Source: CAZCTO01 sp964501725 (GTDB lineage Bacteria > Bacillota > Clostridia > Saccharofermentanales > Saccharofermentanaceae). Taken from it: a DNA stretch of 57,999 bases. The notes below the pieces were generated by a model, which saw nothing but the letters and a program-made list of their open reading frames with translations, had not been told where the DNA came from and did no database searches. Where the stretch lies: assembly GCA_964501725.1 (NCBI GenBank), contig CAZCTO010000016.1, forward strand, positions 1-57,999, read 5' to 3'. The translations under genes and the position numbers were made by a program. This document shows positions 9,037 through 17,928 of this stretch, in pieces (position 1 is the stretch's first letter; each line of letters starts with the position of its first letter).

Positions 9037-10035
9037 TCAGGATTGAAAATCCTCTGTGGGGCAGGCAACGGAATCCAGAATTCCCTCGAGTATTTCCTCA
9101 GCCCTTCGATACCCTCTGCCAAATCCTGTTCCTGACAGAGTCGCGCCGGAGCTGCGCAGGAGAATGCGGTGAGCAATAACCAGATTAAATAGTGTTTTCA
9201 CATCTTCCGGTATGACAAAATTTCTGCCTTGAATCGCCGCATAGGATTTTACTGCCTTCATCAGCGCAATCGAGGCTCTCGGGCTGGCTCCCAGCCGTAT
9301 CTCCGGATTTAATCGCGTTGATTCAATCAGTGACAGTAAATATTGACGTATGACCGGATGAACGGATACGACATTGCATTGCTCGCGTGCCGAAGCGAGA
9401 TCCTCTTTGGAGCATACTGCTTCGAGCGCCTCCAAAGGATCTCCCGATTGATACCTCGAAAGAATTTCCAGCCCGTCTGCTGAGCTGGGATATCCCATCG
9501 ACATTCGCATCAAAAACCGGTCGAGCTGTGCTTCCGGTAAAGGAAATGTGCCTTGAGTCTCAACCGGGTTTTGTGTTGCGATAACAAAAAAAGGATCAGG
9601 CAGTAAAAAAGTCTGCCCATCCACGGTGATTTGTTTTTCTTCCATACATTCAAGGAGACTCGATTGTGTTCTTGCGGTCGCCCTGTTGATTTCATCGGCT
9701 AAAAGGATATTTGTAAAGAGCGGTCCCGCACGAAAAACGAAGTCCTCGGTCTTGCGGTTGAAAATGTGGATTCCGGTCAGATCAGAAGGCAGAAGGTCGA
9801 TTGTGAATTGGATCCGTTTAAAATCCGCACTGATCGATTTGGCAAGGGATCGGGCGAGCTTGGTTTTACCCGTGCCGGGTACATCGTCAAGCAGCATGTG
9901 CCCCCCGCTGAGCAGAGCAGTTATCATTAAATCAATTTCGCGTTCTTTCCCGATAATTACTCTGGAAATGTTCTCTGAAATTTTAGAAGAAATTGCATTT
10001 ACAGCGGTTGCTCCGGTGTTGTTTTCTGTATTCAT
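9037..10035 (-). CDS. MoxR-family AAA+ ATPase
   Basis: A 332-residue AAA+ ATPase. Seen: Walker A DVPGTGKT (51-58), Walker B ILLADEIN (110-117), the sensor region FFVIATQNPVETQGTFPLPE, and the arginine-finger and lid region with LGASPRASIALMKA. Length is typical of MoxR. The start has AAGGGGA upstream. It is the first gene of a three-gene minus-strand operon with the DUF58 and DUF4129-type genes. Such trios are widespread; the ATPase is thought to remodel or load cofactors into a partner complex, but the client here is unknown. Confidence 0.93.
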   Translation of the reverse strand: MNTENNTGATAVNAISSKISENISRVIIGKEREIDLMITALLSGGHMLLDDVPGTGKTKLARSLAKSISADFKRIQFTIDLLPSDLTGIHIFNRKTEDFVFRAGPLFTNILLADEINRATARTQSSLLECMEEKQITVDGQTFLLPDPFFVIATQNPVETQGTFPLPEAQLDRFLMRMSMGYPSSADGLEILSRYQSGDPLEALEAVCSKEDLASAREQCNVVSVHPVIRQYLLSLIESTRLNPEIRLGASPRASIALMKAVKSYAAIQGRNFVIPEDVKTLFNLVIAHRILLRSSGATLSGTGFGRGYRRAEEILEGILDSVACPTEDFQS

Positions 10036-10119
10036 ATTATTCCCCTTATTGCCTATGAATCAATTTAGAATAAGTATACTATATTCTTTAAATCTTCGTC
10101 AGTCGGCATAGGTATTAAG

Positions 10120-10148
10120 TTGACAGGGTTTAAGGACAAACCTATTAT
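10120..10148 (+). promoter_or_regulatory. Strong predicted promoter of the XRE-cupin / acyl-CoA synthetase genes
   Basis: A perfect TTGACA (10120-10125) and TATTAT (10143-10148) with a 17-base spacer, 41 bases before the start codon. It drives rightward, away from the divergent moxR operon. Confidence 0.8.
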
Positions 10149-10189
10149 ATGTATCATACATCGGAAACCATCAATCTGGAGGTGGACTC

Positions 10190-10753
10190 ATGACTGATCA
10201 ATTAGAGCAAATGGGTGAACGGATTAAGGCACTGCGGGAGATCATGGAAATCAGCCCGGCCGAAATGGCACAGCGTTGTCAGATGAGCCCCGAAGAATAT
10301 GCTTCCTACGAAGAGGGAAGTAAAGATTTTTCTTTTTCCTTTCTCAGCAATGTGGCAACAATACTCGGTGTCGACGTCCTTGATATCATGACCGGTGATT
10401 CGCCGAAACTCTCTACCGCCTGCCTGGTTAAAAGCGGCGAAGGATTCGAAATCAAAAGACGTGCCGCTTATGATTACAGACATCTTGCCTTTACTTTCAG
10501 AGACAAACTTGCCGAGCCTTTTATGGTTAAGGTCGCACCCAGTCCAAACGAGAAACCGACGCTTCATGCTCATGAAGGACAGGAATTTAATTATGTGGTC
10601 AAAGGATCCATGACCTTTTATATCGGAGAGATCTCTTACGTTCTCGAAGAGGGTGACAGCATCTATTTCGATTCCGGAGTGCCGCACGCGATGAAGGCAA
10701 ATAACGACATGTCATGCAAGTTTCTTGCTGTAGTTATGAAGAAGGAGAAATGA
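10190..10753 (+). CDS. XRE-family regulator with C-terminal cupin domain
   Basis: A 187-residue fusion of an N-terminal helix-turn-helix domain (about 8-66) and a cupin_2 domain (about 110-180). The cupin metal ligands are all present: H126 and H128 in LHAH, E132, and H166 in VPHAM, so the sensor domain can bind a metal or small ligand. Length is normal for this class. GGAGGTGG lies before the start. The acyl-CoA synthetase gene follows after one base, so the regulator probably controls that operon in response to a small carboxylate. This pairing recurs in anaerobes; which acid is sensed is not visible. Confidence 0.9.
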   Translation: MTDQLEQMGERIKALREIMEISPAEMAQRCQMSPEEYASYEEGSKDFSFSFLSNVATILGVDVLDIMTGDSPKLSTACLVKSGEGFEIKRRAAYDYRHLAFTFRDKLAEPFMVKVAPSPNEKPTLHAHEGQEFNYVVKGSMTFYIGEISYVLEEGDSIYFDSGVPHAMKANNDMSCKFLAVVMKKEK

Positions 10754-10754
10754 T

Positions 10755-12449
10755 ATGCCAATCTATGAAAAATTCACGGGGCGTCATCGTGACAACTTCG
10801 CGACGCTTGAAGATCTATCCAAAAATTACAAGATAACCTATCCGGATACATTCAATTTTGCATATGATGTCTTGGATGTAATAGCGGAAAAAACACCCGA
10901 GAAGCTGGCAATGCTCTGGATTTCCAAAGACAACGAATCCAGGAGGTTCACGTTTTCGGATATGTCCCGTCTCTCAAACAAAGCCGCAAATTTCTTTACT
11001 TCCAAAGGCATTCGCAAAGGCGACTTTGTTATGCTTGTGCTCAAGCGCGGATACGAATTCTGGTACTGCATGATGGGTCTTCACAAAATCGGGGCTGTTG
11101 CAGTTCAGGCGACGCATCTGCTTACCGCGAAGGACTATGTTTACCGAATCAACTCCGGCGGGATCAAAATGATTCTCATGACCGGCGACGAAAACTGTAC
11201 TGATCACCTGGATGAAGCGCTCGATCAATACGAGACGCTGGAACTCAGGGCGGTTACCCGCGGTAAAAAAGTACCCGGATGGATTGATTTTGACAGTGAG
11301 CTTGAAGCGCAGAGCGAAGTGTGGACGCGTCCTTCAGGCGAGGCGGATACGAAGGTTACGGACATTATGACGATGTCATTTTCTTCCGGAACCACCGGTT
11401 ATCCTAAGATGGTTCTTCATGATTATTCCTATCCTCTCGGTCATCTGATTACCGGCGTTTTCTGGCATCGAGTCGAGGACGGAGGTCTTCATTTCACCAT
11501 TTCTGACACCGGTTGGCTCAAATCTCTATGGGGCAAAATGTACGGTCAATGGCTCGGTGAATCCGCTATCCTGACCTATGATTTTGATAAGTTTTCCGCG
11601 CCGGATATTCTTTCCAAATTGGCGGAATACAAGGTGACCACTTTCTGTGCACCGCCGACGATGTATCGCTTTATGATCAAGGAAGATTTTTCACCATATG
11701 ATTTTTCGGGACTGAAACACTGTTGTACGGCCGGAGAGGCACTTAACCCTGAAGTATATAATCAATGGCTCAAAAACACAGGGCTCAAGATTTTCGAGGG
11801 GTTCGGGCAAACGGAAACCACACTGGTTTGCGGAACGATCTTTCCATGGATGCAACCCCGGTTGGGATCCATGGGACTGCAGACCCCCGGATGTAAAGTT
11901 ATCATTGCCGATGAAGACGGAAACGAAGTTTCTTCCGGTGTGAACGGGGAAATATGCATTCGCACGGATGAGACGTCGGGAGGCAAGCCGCTCGGGGTCT
12001 TCAAAGGATATTTCAAAGATAAGGCAGCAACCGACAAAGCATGGCATGATGGTCTTTATCATACCGGAGATACCGCGTATCGCGATGAAATGGGCTTTTT
12101 GTGGTATGTCGGCCGTGTGGATGACGTGATTAAGAGTTCCGGATATCGAATCGGACCCTTTGAAGTGGAAAGTGCGCTTATGGAGCACCCGGCGGTAATG
12201 GAATGTGCGGTTACAGGAGTTCCTGACCCGGACAGAGGATTTGCCGTAAAAGCAACCGTTGTCCTGTGCAAAGGATACGAAGGCTCGCCCGAACTGACCA
12301 AAGAGCTCCAAAATCATGTCAAAAAGGTCACAGCACCTTATAAGTATCCGCGCATTATCGAATATGTAACCGAGCTTCCCAAAACCATAAGCGGCAAAAT
12401 AAGACGGGTCGAAATACGGCAGAAGGACAGCGCCGCTACCAATAAGTAA
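10755..12449 (+). CDS. AMP-forming acyl-CoA synthetase (acetyl/medium-chain type)
   Basis: Adenylate-forming enzyme that activates a carboxylic acid with ATP and CoA. The 564-residue protein has the P-loop SFSSGTTGYPK (208-218), the A5 motif EGFGQTET, the A7 aspartate in YHTGDTAY, the hinge region GRVDDVIKSSGYRIGPFEVE, and the C-terminal catalytic lysine in PKTISGKIRR. It lies one base after the XRE-cupin gene, with AAGGAG inside the end of that gene. Sequence style suggests a short- or medium-chain acyl substrate rather than acetate only; this is inference. valS follows after 23 bases. Confidence 0.9.
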   Translation: MPIYEKFTGRHRDNFATLEDLSKNYKITYPDTFNFAYDVLDVIAEKTPEKLAMLWISKDNESRRFTFSDMSRLSNKAANFFTSKGIRKGDFVMLVLKRGYEFWYCMMGLHKIGAVAVQATHLLTAKDYVYRINSGGIKMILMTGDENCTDHLDEALDQYETLELRAVTRGKKVPGWIDFDSELEAQSEVWTRPSGEADTKVTDIMTMSFSSGTTGYPKMVLHDYSYPLGHLITGVFWHRVEDGGLHFTISDTGWLKSLWGKMYGQWLGESAILTYDFDKFSAPDILSKLAEYKVTTFCAPPTMYRFMIKEDFSPYDFSGLKHCCTAGEALNPEVYNQWLKNTGLKIFEGFGQTETTLVCGTIFPWMQPRLGSMGLQTPGCKVIIADEDGNEVSSGVNGEICIRTDETSGGKPLGVFKGYFKDKAATDKAWHDGLYHTGDTAYRDEMGFLWYVGRVDDVIKSSGYRIGPFEVESALMEHPAVMECAVTGVPDPDRGFAVKATVVLCKGYEGSPELTKELQNHVKKVTAPYKYPRIIEYVTELPKTISGKIRRVEIRQKDSAATNK

Positions 12450-12472
12450 ACAAAACCACTCGGAGGGACAAA

Positions 12473-15157
12473 ATGACAAGAACGGACATCATAAGCAAGG
12501 CGTTTGAGCCGAACGAGGCCGAACCAAAACGATACAACCAATGGATGGAGAGGGGTTATTTCCGCCCGGAGCCGGATCCGAACAAGAAGCCATATTGCAT
12601 CGTTATGCCTCCGCCGAATATCACCGGGCAACTCCACATGGGCCATGCGCTGGACAATACGATTCAGGATATTCTGATTCGCTTTAAGAGAATGCAGGGC
12701 TTTTCAGCATTATGGCTGCCCGGAACCGACCATGCCGCAATTGCGACCGAGGCAAAGATTGTATCTGCGATGAAAGAAGAAGGACTGTCCAAAAATGACA
12801 TCGGACGGGATAAATTCCTTGAACGCGCATGGGAATGGAGACAAAAATACGGGAGTCGGATCGTCGAGCAACTCAAGCGACTCGGATCCTCCTGCGACTG
12901 GAGCCGCGAGCGATTTACAATGGATGAGGGTCTCTCCGAAGCAGTGACGGAAGTGTTTATTCGCTACTATGAGAAGGGACTGATTTATCGCGGTGAGCGA
13001 ACCATCAACTGGTGCCCCCACTGCATGACCTCCATTTCGGACGCGGAAGTGGAATATGAGGAGAAGGACGGTAATTTCTGGCATCTCAAGTATCCTCTTT
13101 CCGACGGATCGGGCTTCCTTGTTCTGGCGACGACCAGACCGGAAACAATGCTGGGGGATACTGCTGTCGCAGTGAACCCGGAAGACGAGAGGTACATACA
13201 TCTCATCGGTAAATCCGTCATTCTCCCGCTCCTCAACAAAGTGATCCCGATTATCGCGGATGATTATGTCGAGAAGGATTTCGGCACCGGTGTTGTAAAG
13301 ATTACCCCCGCGCATGACCCGAACGACTTCGAAGTCGGTCTTCGTCATCAACTGCCCGTGGTTGTCGTTATGACGGATGATGCACATATGAATCAGAACG
13401 CCGGTGTATATGAAGGCTTGGATCGCTACGAGGCCAGAAATCGAATCGTGAAGGATCTGGATGATCTGGGATTGCTTCTGAAAGTGGAGCCCCATAAACA
13501 CAATGTCGGGGCTTGCTATCGTTGCAGAACTGTTGTTGAGCCCAAAGTATCCTTCCAATGGTTTGTAAAAATGAAGCCTTTAGCAGAACCGGCAATAGAT
13601 GCGGTTCGTTCAGGAAAAACAAAGTTCGTTCCCGAGCGGTTTGACAAAATATACTTCAACTGGATGGAAAACATCCGAGACTGGTGTATATCAAGGCAGC
13701 TTTGGTGGGGCCATCGAATTCCTGCTTATTATTGCGGTGATTGCGGCGATATTGTTGTAGCCGCGTCGAAGCCGGAGATGTGCCCGAAGTGTGGAGGCAG
13801 GGAATATACACAAGACAACGATACGTTGGACACTTGGTTTTCTTCCGCTCTCTGGCCTTTTTCCACTCTGGGATGGCCGCAAAAGACAGAGGATCTGGCG
13901 TATTTTTATCCGACTGACGTACTGGTAACTGCATACGATATCATTTTTTTCTGGGTTGCGCGTATGATATTCTCCGGACTCGCCAACATGAATGAAGTTC
14001 CGTTCGAATATGTTATGATTCATGGAATCATCCGGGATTCACAGGGTAAGAAAATGAGCAAATCCTTGGGTAACGGCATTGATCCTCTTAATATTATCGA
14101 TAAGTTCGGGGCGGATGCTCTTCGCTATGCACTGGTTACCGGGAACGCTCCCGGGAATGATCAGCGTTTTCAGGAAGAAAAGATTGAAGCCGGAAGGAAT
14201 TTTTCAAATAAGATTTGGAACGCAATGCGATTTGTATTGATGAATTGCGAGGATGATCTGACATTTGATCAATTGGATCCATCCAGATTTCTGATAGAAG
14301 ACAAATGGATTTTGTCGGGACTGAATCGTTTGATATCCGAGGTGACCGTAAATCTCGAGAAATTTGAATTTGGAATCGCGCTTGCAAAAATATACTCTTT
14401 CGTATGGGAAGAGTATTGCGACTGGTATATTGAAATCGCAAAGGCGAGGCTCTTTGACACAAACAGTCCGTCAAGGCTTGAAGCTCAATATCTGCTGAAC
14501 TATGTGCTTGCCGAATCAATGAAGCTCCTGCACCCGTTTATGCCTTTTTTGACCGAGGAAGTCTATTCCAATCTTGTTTTGCAAAATCATGAAGACTCGA
14601 TCATGATTTCGCAGTGGCCTAAAGATCTGGAGAGTCAGCGGTATCCCAAAGAAGAGAAGCAAATGATCATCCTTATGGATGCAATCCGCGAAATTCGAAA
14701 CGTCAGGACCAATCTCGGCGTTGCTCCGTCCCGAAAAGCAAGCGCCATCCTGGTTACGCAGGATGCTGAAATCGGAGCTATGTTTACGGACGGGAAAGCA
14801 TTCCTCGAAAGGCTTGCCAGTGTAAGTGATATTGTTGTGCAAAAGGACAAGAAAGGAATTCCGGATACAGCGGTGGCCGCGATTTTTGCTTCCGGAGAAA
14901 TCTACATCCCCCTTGAGGATCTGATCGATATCAGAAAAGAACTTGAACGTTTAGGTAAAGAGAAGGATAATTTAAGCAGCGAGATCGAACGAGTCAACCA
15001 GAAACTGGGTAACGAAGCCTTCGTCGGTAAGGCACCGCAAAAAGTAATTGATGCGGAGAAAGAGAAGCTCAACAAATATCTGGAAATGTTTACCCGAATT
15101 GAAAGCAGAATGATACTCCTGCAACAAAGCGGGAGCAAGGTCGGACAGGAGGAGTAG
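12473..15157 (+). CDS. valS: Valyl-tRNA synthetase
   Basis: Charges tRNA-Val. The 894-residue class Ia enzyme shows the HIGH motif as HMGH (55-58), the connective-peptide editing domain (ATTRPETMLGDTAVAV near residue 220), a zinc-finger-like CGDCGD...CPKCGG stretch near residue 420, the KMSKS motif in GKKMSKSLGNG near residue 525, an anticodon-binding domain and the C-terminal coiled-coil arm typical of ValRS. GGAGGG precedes the ATG. It follows the acyl-CoA synthetase gene and touches the next gene. Confidence 0.97.
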   Translation: MTRTDIISKAFEPNEAEPKRYNQWMERGYFRPEPDPNKKPYCIVMPPPNITGQLHMGHALDNTIQDILIRFKRMQGFSALWLPGTDHAAIATEAKIVSAMKEEGLSKNDIGRDKFLERAWEWRQKYGSRIVEQLKRLGSSCDWSRERFTMDEGLSEAVTEVFIRYYEKGLIYRGERTINWCPHCMTSISDAEVEYEEKDGNFWHLKYPLSDGSGFLVLATTRPETMLGDTAVAVNPEDERYIHLIGKSVILPLLNKVIPIIADDYVEKDFGTGVVKITPAHDPNDFEVGLRHQLPVVVVMTDDAHMNQNAGVYEGLDRYEARNRIVKDLDDLGLLLKVEPHKHNVGACYRCRTVVEPKVSFQWFVKMKPLAEPAIDAVRSGKTKFVPERFDKIYFNWMENIRDWCISRQLWWGHRIPAYYCGDCGDIVVAASKPEMCPKCGGREYTQDNDTLDTWFSSALWPFSTLGWPQKTEDLAYFYPTDVLVTAYDIIFFWVARMIFSGLANMNEVPFEYVMIHGIIRDSQGKKMSKSLGNGIDPLNIIDKFGADALRYALVTGNAPGNDQRFQEEKIEAGRNFSNKIWNAMRFVLMNCEDDLTFDQLDPSRFLIEDKWILSGLNRLISEVTVNLEKFEFGIALAKIYSFVWEEYCDWYIEIAKARLFDTNSPSRLEAQYLLNYVLAESMKLLHPFMPFLTEEVYSNLVLQNHEDSIMISQWPKDLESQRYPKEEKQMIILMDAIREIRNVRTNLGVAPSRKASAILVTQDAEIGAMFTDGKAFLERLASVSDIVVQKDKKGIPDTAVAAIFASGEIYIPLEDLIDIRKELERLGKEKDNLSSEIERVNQKLGNEAFVGKAPQKVIDAEKEKLNKYLEMFTRIESRMILLQQSGSKVGQEE

Positions 15158-15159
15158 TG

Positions 15160-15891
15160 ATGAGCGAGAAGATGAATGAAGACATTACGCAAAAGGAAAA
15201 CGCAAGTGAAGTTCTTGTTGATCCGATACCGCTAACCGTCGACGAGTTAAGTCCGGATATGCTTCCTCACAACACAGTGCATTGCTATCCCGCCAATCCG
15301 ACACAGGTTCTTCGCAGAAGAATTATTTCATCGGTGGCTGTAGTTCTTTGTGTTGCCGGGATTGTCTTTTTCCTTCAGCCGGACACACAGAGCTATGGAT
15401 TTGTTGCGTTGATCGGTATAGTTTTAATTTCATGTTTACTCGTTTTTGCGCAGACATTTCTAATTGCGGGTTACAGAGTTGCCGTTGATTACAACAACAA
15501 TGAAGTTGTTTTGCGCTATATGTTTCGCAAACTGAAGATCCCTTTTGCGGAGTTTGACAGCCGTGAGGGCGAGCCTGATAAGGCACAAAAGATGATGAGT
15601 CAAGCTCATATTGGCAGTAGCAAGCCGCAAAAGATGTACTTGATTCTCGATAACGTTAATGACTCAGCATGCTATCAAACATCATCCTATGACCTTGCAT
15701 CCACGGAGGATTTCCTGAAACTGAAGGAAGAAACGTCTCTTATCAGCAAGGTATTCGGAGCACAGGAAAAACTGAATGCAGAGAAGCAAGCATTGGATGA
15801 TGAGATTGATGATGATAATGTTGATAAGATCGTAAAAAATGTAATGGCAGATGTTTCCGCGCCTTTTGGCGACGATGACACTCCTAAGTAA
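15160..15891 (+). CDS. Two-helix membrane protein with acidic coiled C-terminus
   Basis: A 243-residue protein with no recognised family. Residues 1-45 are polar. Two membrane segments follow (about 49-67 and 75-103), then a soluble region of about 140 residues ending in a charged helical stretch (EKLNAEKQALDDEIDDDN). The ATG at 15160 is placed two bases after the valS stop, with AGGAGG inside the end of valS; a GTG at 15157 is in frame but too close to that site. It is coupled to valS but need not share its role. A strong terminator follows. Confidence 0.75.
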   Translation: MSEKMNEDITQKENASEVLVDPIPLTVDELSPDMLPHNTVHCYPANPTQVLRRRIISSVAVVLCVAGIVFFLQPDTQSYGFVALIGIVLISCLLVFAQTFLIAGYRVAVDYNNNEVVLRYMFRKLKIPFAEFDSREGEPDKAQKMMSQAHIGSSKPQKMYLILDNVNDSACYQTSSYDLASTEDFLKLKEETSLISKVFGAQEKLNAEKQALDDEIDDDNVDKIVKNVMADVSAPFGDDDTPK

Positions 15892-15940
15892 AACAGACGG
15901 TTTCCAACGATAACGGATAAGTAACCAATATGAAAACCTT

Positions 15941-15974
15941 AAAACGCATTCCGAAACCCGGGATGCGTTTTTTA
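15941..15974 (+). terminator. Intrinsic terminator after the valS operon (probably bidirectional)
   Basis: AAAACGCATTCC (15941-15952) pairs with GGGATGCGTTTT (15960-15971), with one G-T wobble and a seven-base loop, followed by further T. The A run on the other side lets it also serve the convergent gene ending at 15972. Confidence 0.85.
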
Positions 15975-16376
15975 TGAAACAACAGTGGGGGCAAGGTAAG
16001 TAAAAATCGGTAGATTTCGTGCGATTCCGAATAAAATCAATATAACAGTCAAGAAAATGAGAATTGCTTTTTCAAGTTTTGATATCACCATTTTCTTGTT
16101 GCGCAAGTATGCGATCATATGAATAATGAAAATAACCGAGAATACCGGCAACATCGCAAAGACAGCCGGATTATATCGAAAAGCCTGATATAAATCCAAA
16201 CGGAATATGGATAGAAACATCCGGCCGCTGCCGCAACCGGGGCAATAGAATCCTGTTATTGAGTGAAAAATACAGGGAGGTGCCTGACCGGTAATCAGCC
16301 AAAGCAATAAACAGACAAAAAGAATAGCTGTGAAAGGTGCTGTTACTTTAAGAATTTTGCCAACATACGATTTCAT
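15972..16376 (-). CDS. DUF2752 membrane protein
   Basis: A 134-residue membrane protein with three or so hydrophobic segments and the DUF2752 hallmark YCPGCGSGRMFLSIFRLD, in which two cysteines flank PG near the membrane, followed by AFRYNPAV. The family is common in Bacillota and has no established function. The ATG at 16376 is preferred over an in-frame TTG at 16379; the ribosome site (GAGATGGTG) is weak. It is convergent with the upstream operon and divergent from fba. Confidence 0.85.
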   Translation of the reverse strand: MKSYVGKILKVTAPFTAILFVCLLLWLITGQAPPCIFHSITGFYCPGCGSGRMFLSIFRLDLYQAFRYNPAVFAMLPVFSVIFIIHMIAYLRNKKMVISKLEKAILIFLTVILILFGIARNLPIFTYLAPTVVS

Positions 16377-16427
16377 CAATTAACACCATCTCAGCATTAT
16401 TTTAATGGTTATTCTATCATAAAAACA

Positions 16428-16456
16428 TTGACGAAAAGGGGGTAACCCCGTAAAAT
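16428..16456 (+). promoter_or_regulatory. Predicted promoter of fba
   Basis: TTGACG (16428-16433) and TAAAAT (16451-16456) with a 17-base spacer. The spacer contains GGGG-TAA-CCCC, a small perfect inverted repeat (16438-16449 region) that could be an operator. The start codon of fba lies 55 bases downstream. Confidence 0.7.
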
Positions 16457-16511
16457 GGTTTGGATACTAAGTACATTTATATATTTTTACAATACAAAGG
16501 GGTGGATGATT

Positions 16512-17447
16512 ATGCCATTAGTAACAACTACAGAAATGTTCCGGAAAGCATACGAAGGCGGCTATGCAATTGGCGCGTTCAATGTGAATAATATGGAGAT
16601 TATTCAGGGAATCACCGAAGCGGGTAAGGAATTGAATTCTCCGCTGATTCTCCAGGTTTCCGCCGGCGCCCGCAAGTATGCGAATCACACATATCTTGTT
16701 AAACTTGTCGAAGCTGCGCTGCTTGAGACGGATCTTCCCATTGCGCTGCACCTTGACCACGGTGACACGTTTGAGCTTTGCAAGAGTTGTATCGATGGCG
16801 GATTCACATCGGTTATGATCGATGGTTCTCATCATGGTTATGAAGAAAATATCAAACTGACAAAATTGGTCGTCGAATATGCCCATGCACATGGCGTAGT
16901 CGTTGAAGCCGAACTCGGACAGCTTGCAGGCATTGAAGATGATGTGAACGTGTCCGCAGAAAACGCATCCTATACGGATCCCGCACAGGTTCAGGACTTC
17001 GTTGAGCGCACCGGTTGTGATTCGCTGGCGATCGCCATCGGCACTTCACACGGAGCATTCAAGTTTAAGCCCGGTACAAAACCGCAGTTGAGATTTGACA
17101 TCCTCGAAGATGTTGAGAAGCGCTTGCCCGGATTCCCGATTGTCCTTCACGGAGCGTCTTCGGTTATCCCCGAGTATGTCAGCATGGTCAATGCCAATGG
17201 CGGCGCAATGCCTGATGCGATCGGAATTCCGGAAGATATGCTGCGCAAGGCCGCTGGTTTGGCTGTCTGCAAGATCAATATTGACTCAGACATTCGTCTG
17301 GCCATGACCGGAACAATCCGCAAGTATTTTAATGACAATCCTTCGCATTTTGATCCTCGTCAATACCTCGGGCCGGCGCGTACCGCAGTGAAGAACATGG
17401 TTGCGCACAAGATCAAAGAGGTTCTCGGGTGCGAAGGCAAAGCCTGA
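16512..17447 (+). CDS. fba: Class II fructose-1,6-bisphosphate aldolase
   Basis: Zinc-dependent cleavage of fructose-1,6-bisphosphate to dihydroxyacetone phosphate and glyceraldehyde-3-phosphate. The 311-residue protein shows the class II motifs: catalytic aspartate and zinc histidine in HLDHGDT (80-86), MIDGSHHGYEEN, the glutamate in VEAELGQLAG, zinc histidines in GTSHG and LHGAS, and the phosphate-binding NIDSDIRLAMT. Length and motif order match the FbaA/FbaB type of Gram-positive bacteria. The start at 16512 follows AAAGGGGTGG; the open frame reaches back to 16455 without family similarity. It is a single-gene unit with its own promoter and terminator. Confidence 0.96.
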   Translation: MPLVTTTEMFRKAYEGGYAIGAFNVNNMEIIQGITEAGKELNSPLILQVSAGARKYANHTYLVKLVEAALLETDLPIALHLDHGDTFELCKSCIDGGFTSVMIDGSHHGYEENIKLTKLVVEYAHAHGVVVEAELGQLAGIEDDVNVSAENASYTDPAQVQDFVERTGCDSLAIAIGTSHGAFKFKPGTKPQLRFDILEDVEKRLPGFPIVLHGASSVIPEYVSMVNANGGAMPDAIGIPEDMLRKAAGLAVCKINIDSDIRLAMTGTIRKYFNDNPSHFDPRQYLGPARTAVKNMVAHKIKEVLGCEGKA

Positions 17448-17473
17448 TAATTTATGAATGATAAGTATTAATT

Positions 17474-17506
17474 ACGCAAAGGCAGAGGAACCCTCTGCCT
17501 TTGCGT
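17474..17506 (+). terminator. Perfect 15-bp hairpin after fba
   Basis: ACGCAAAGGCAGAGG (17474-17488) and its exact complement (17492-17506) flank a three-base loop. The following bases are AGTTTG, so the T tract is short; termination is likely because of the stem strength, but an mRNA-stabilising role is possible. Confidence 0.75.
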
Positions 17507-17573
17507 AGTTTGCTGGTCAGGTTGTTAGGAAAAAGGATGTACAAGATGAGTCGTTCCAGCTTAAGGAGGTCTT

Positions 17574-17882
17574 ATGAAAAGACGCGATGAGGGCGAGTTC
17601 CCGTTTGCCTACTTATCTGAGCCGCCAGAACGCCAGATGCATGAATATTCGCATGCTTCTCCGGACAGAAGGAATAATTCCGCAGCCATTTCGCGATCAA
17701 TGAACCAACAAATCCAAATACTGATGTTAATCGCGTTTGCGACTCTTCTTATCTTTCTCATTCTTCTTTTTATTACGATATCGACGGTCACTTCGGGCTC
17801 TGAAAAACCGGACAATAGTGTCGCGAAAACAACGCTGTCGCAATCCATCGAGAGTAGTTCGGAATCAAGCCCGTTGACTTAA
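17574..17882 (+). CDS. Small single-pass membrane protein
   Basis: A 102-residue protein of no known family. The first 60 residues are charged and polar, one membrane helix follows (about 51-71, LMLIAFATLLIFLILLFITI), and a Ser/Thr-rich extracellular tail of about 30 residues ends it. The start has an ideal AAGGAGG four bases upstream of TCTT-ATG, which is the main support for it being a real gene. It lies between fba and the convergent ABC-F gene and is probably monocistronic. Confidence 0.6.
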   Translation: MKRRDEGEFPFAYLSEPPERQMHEYSHASPDRRNNSAAISRSMNQQIQILMLIAFATLLIFLILLFITISTVTSGSEKPDNSVAKTTLSQSIESSSESSPLT

Positions 17883-17928
17883 CCCGGTATTCTTTGAGCA
17901 GTAATGATAACCTTAAAATGCCTGAATT

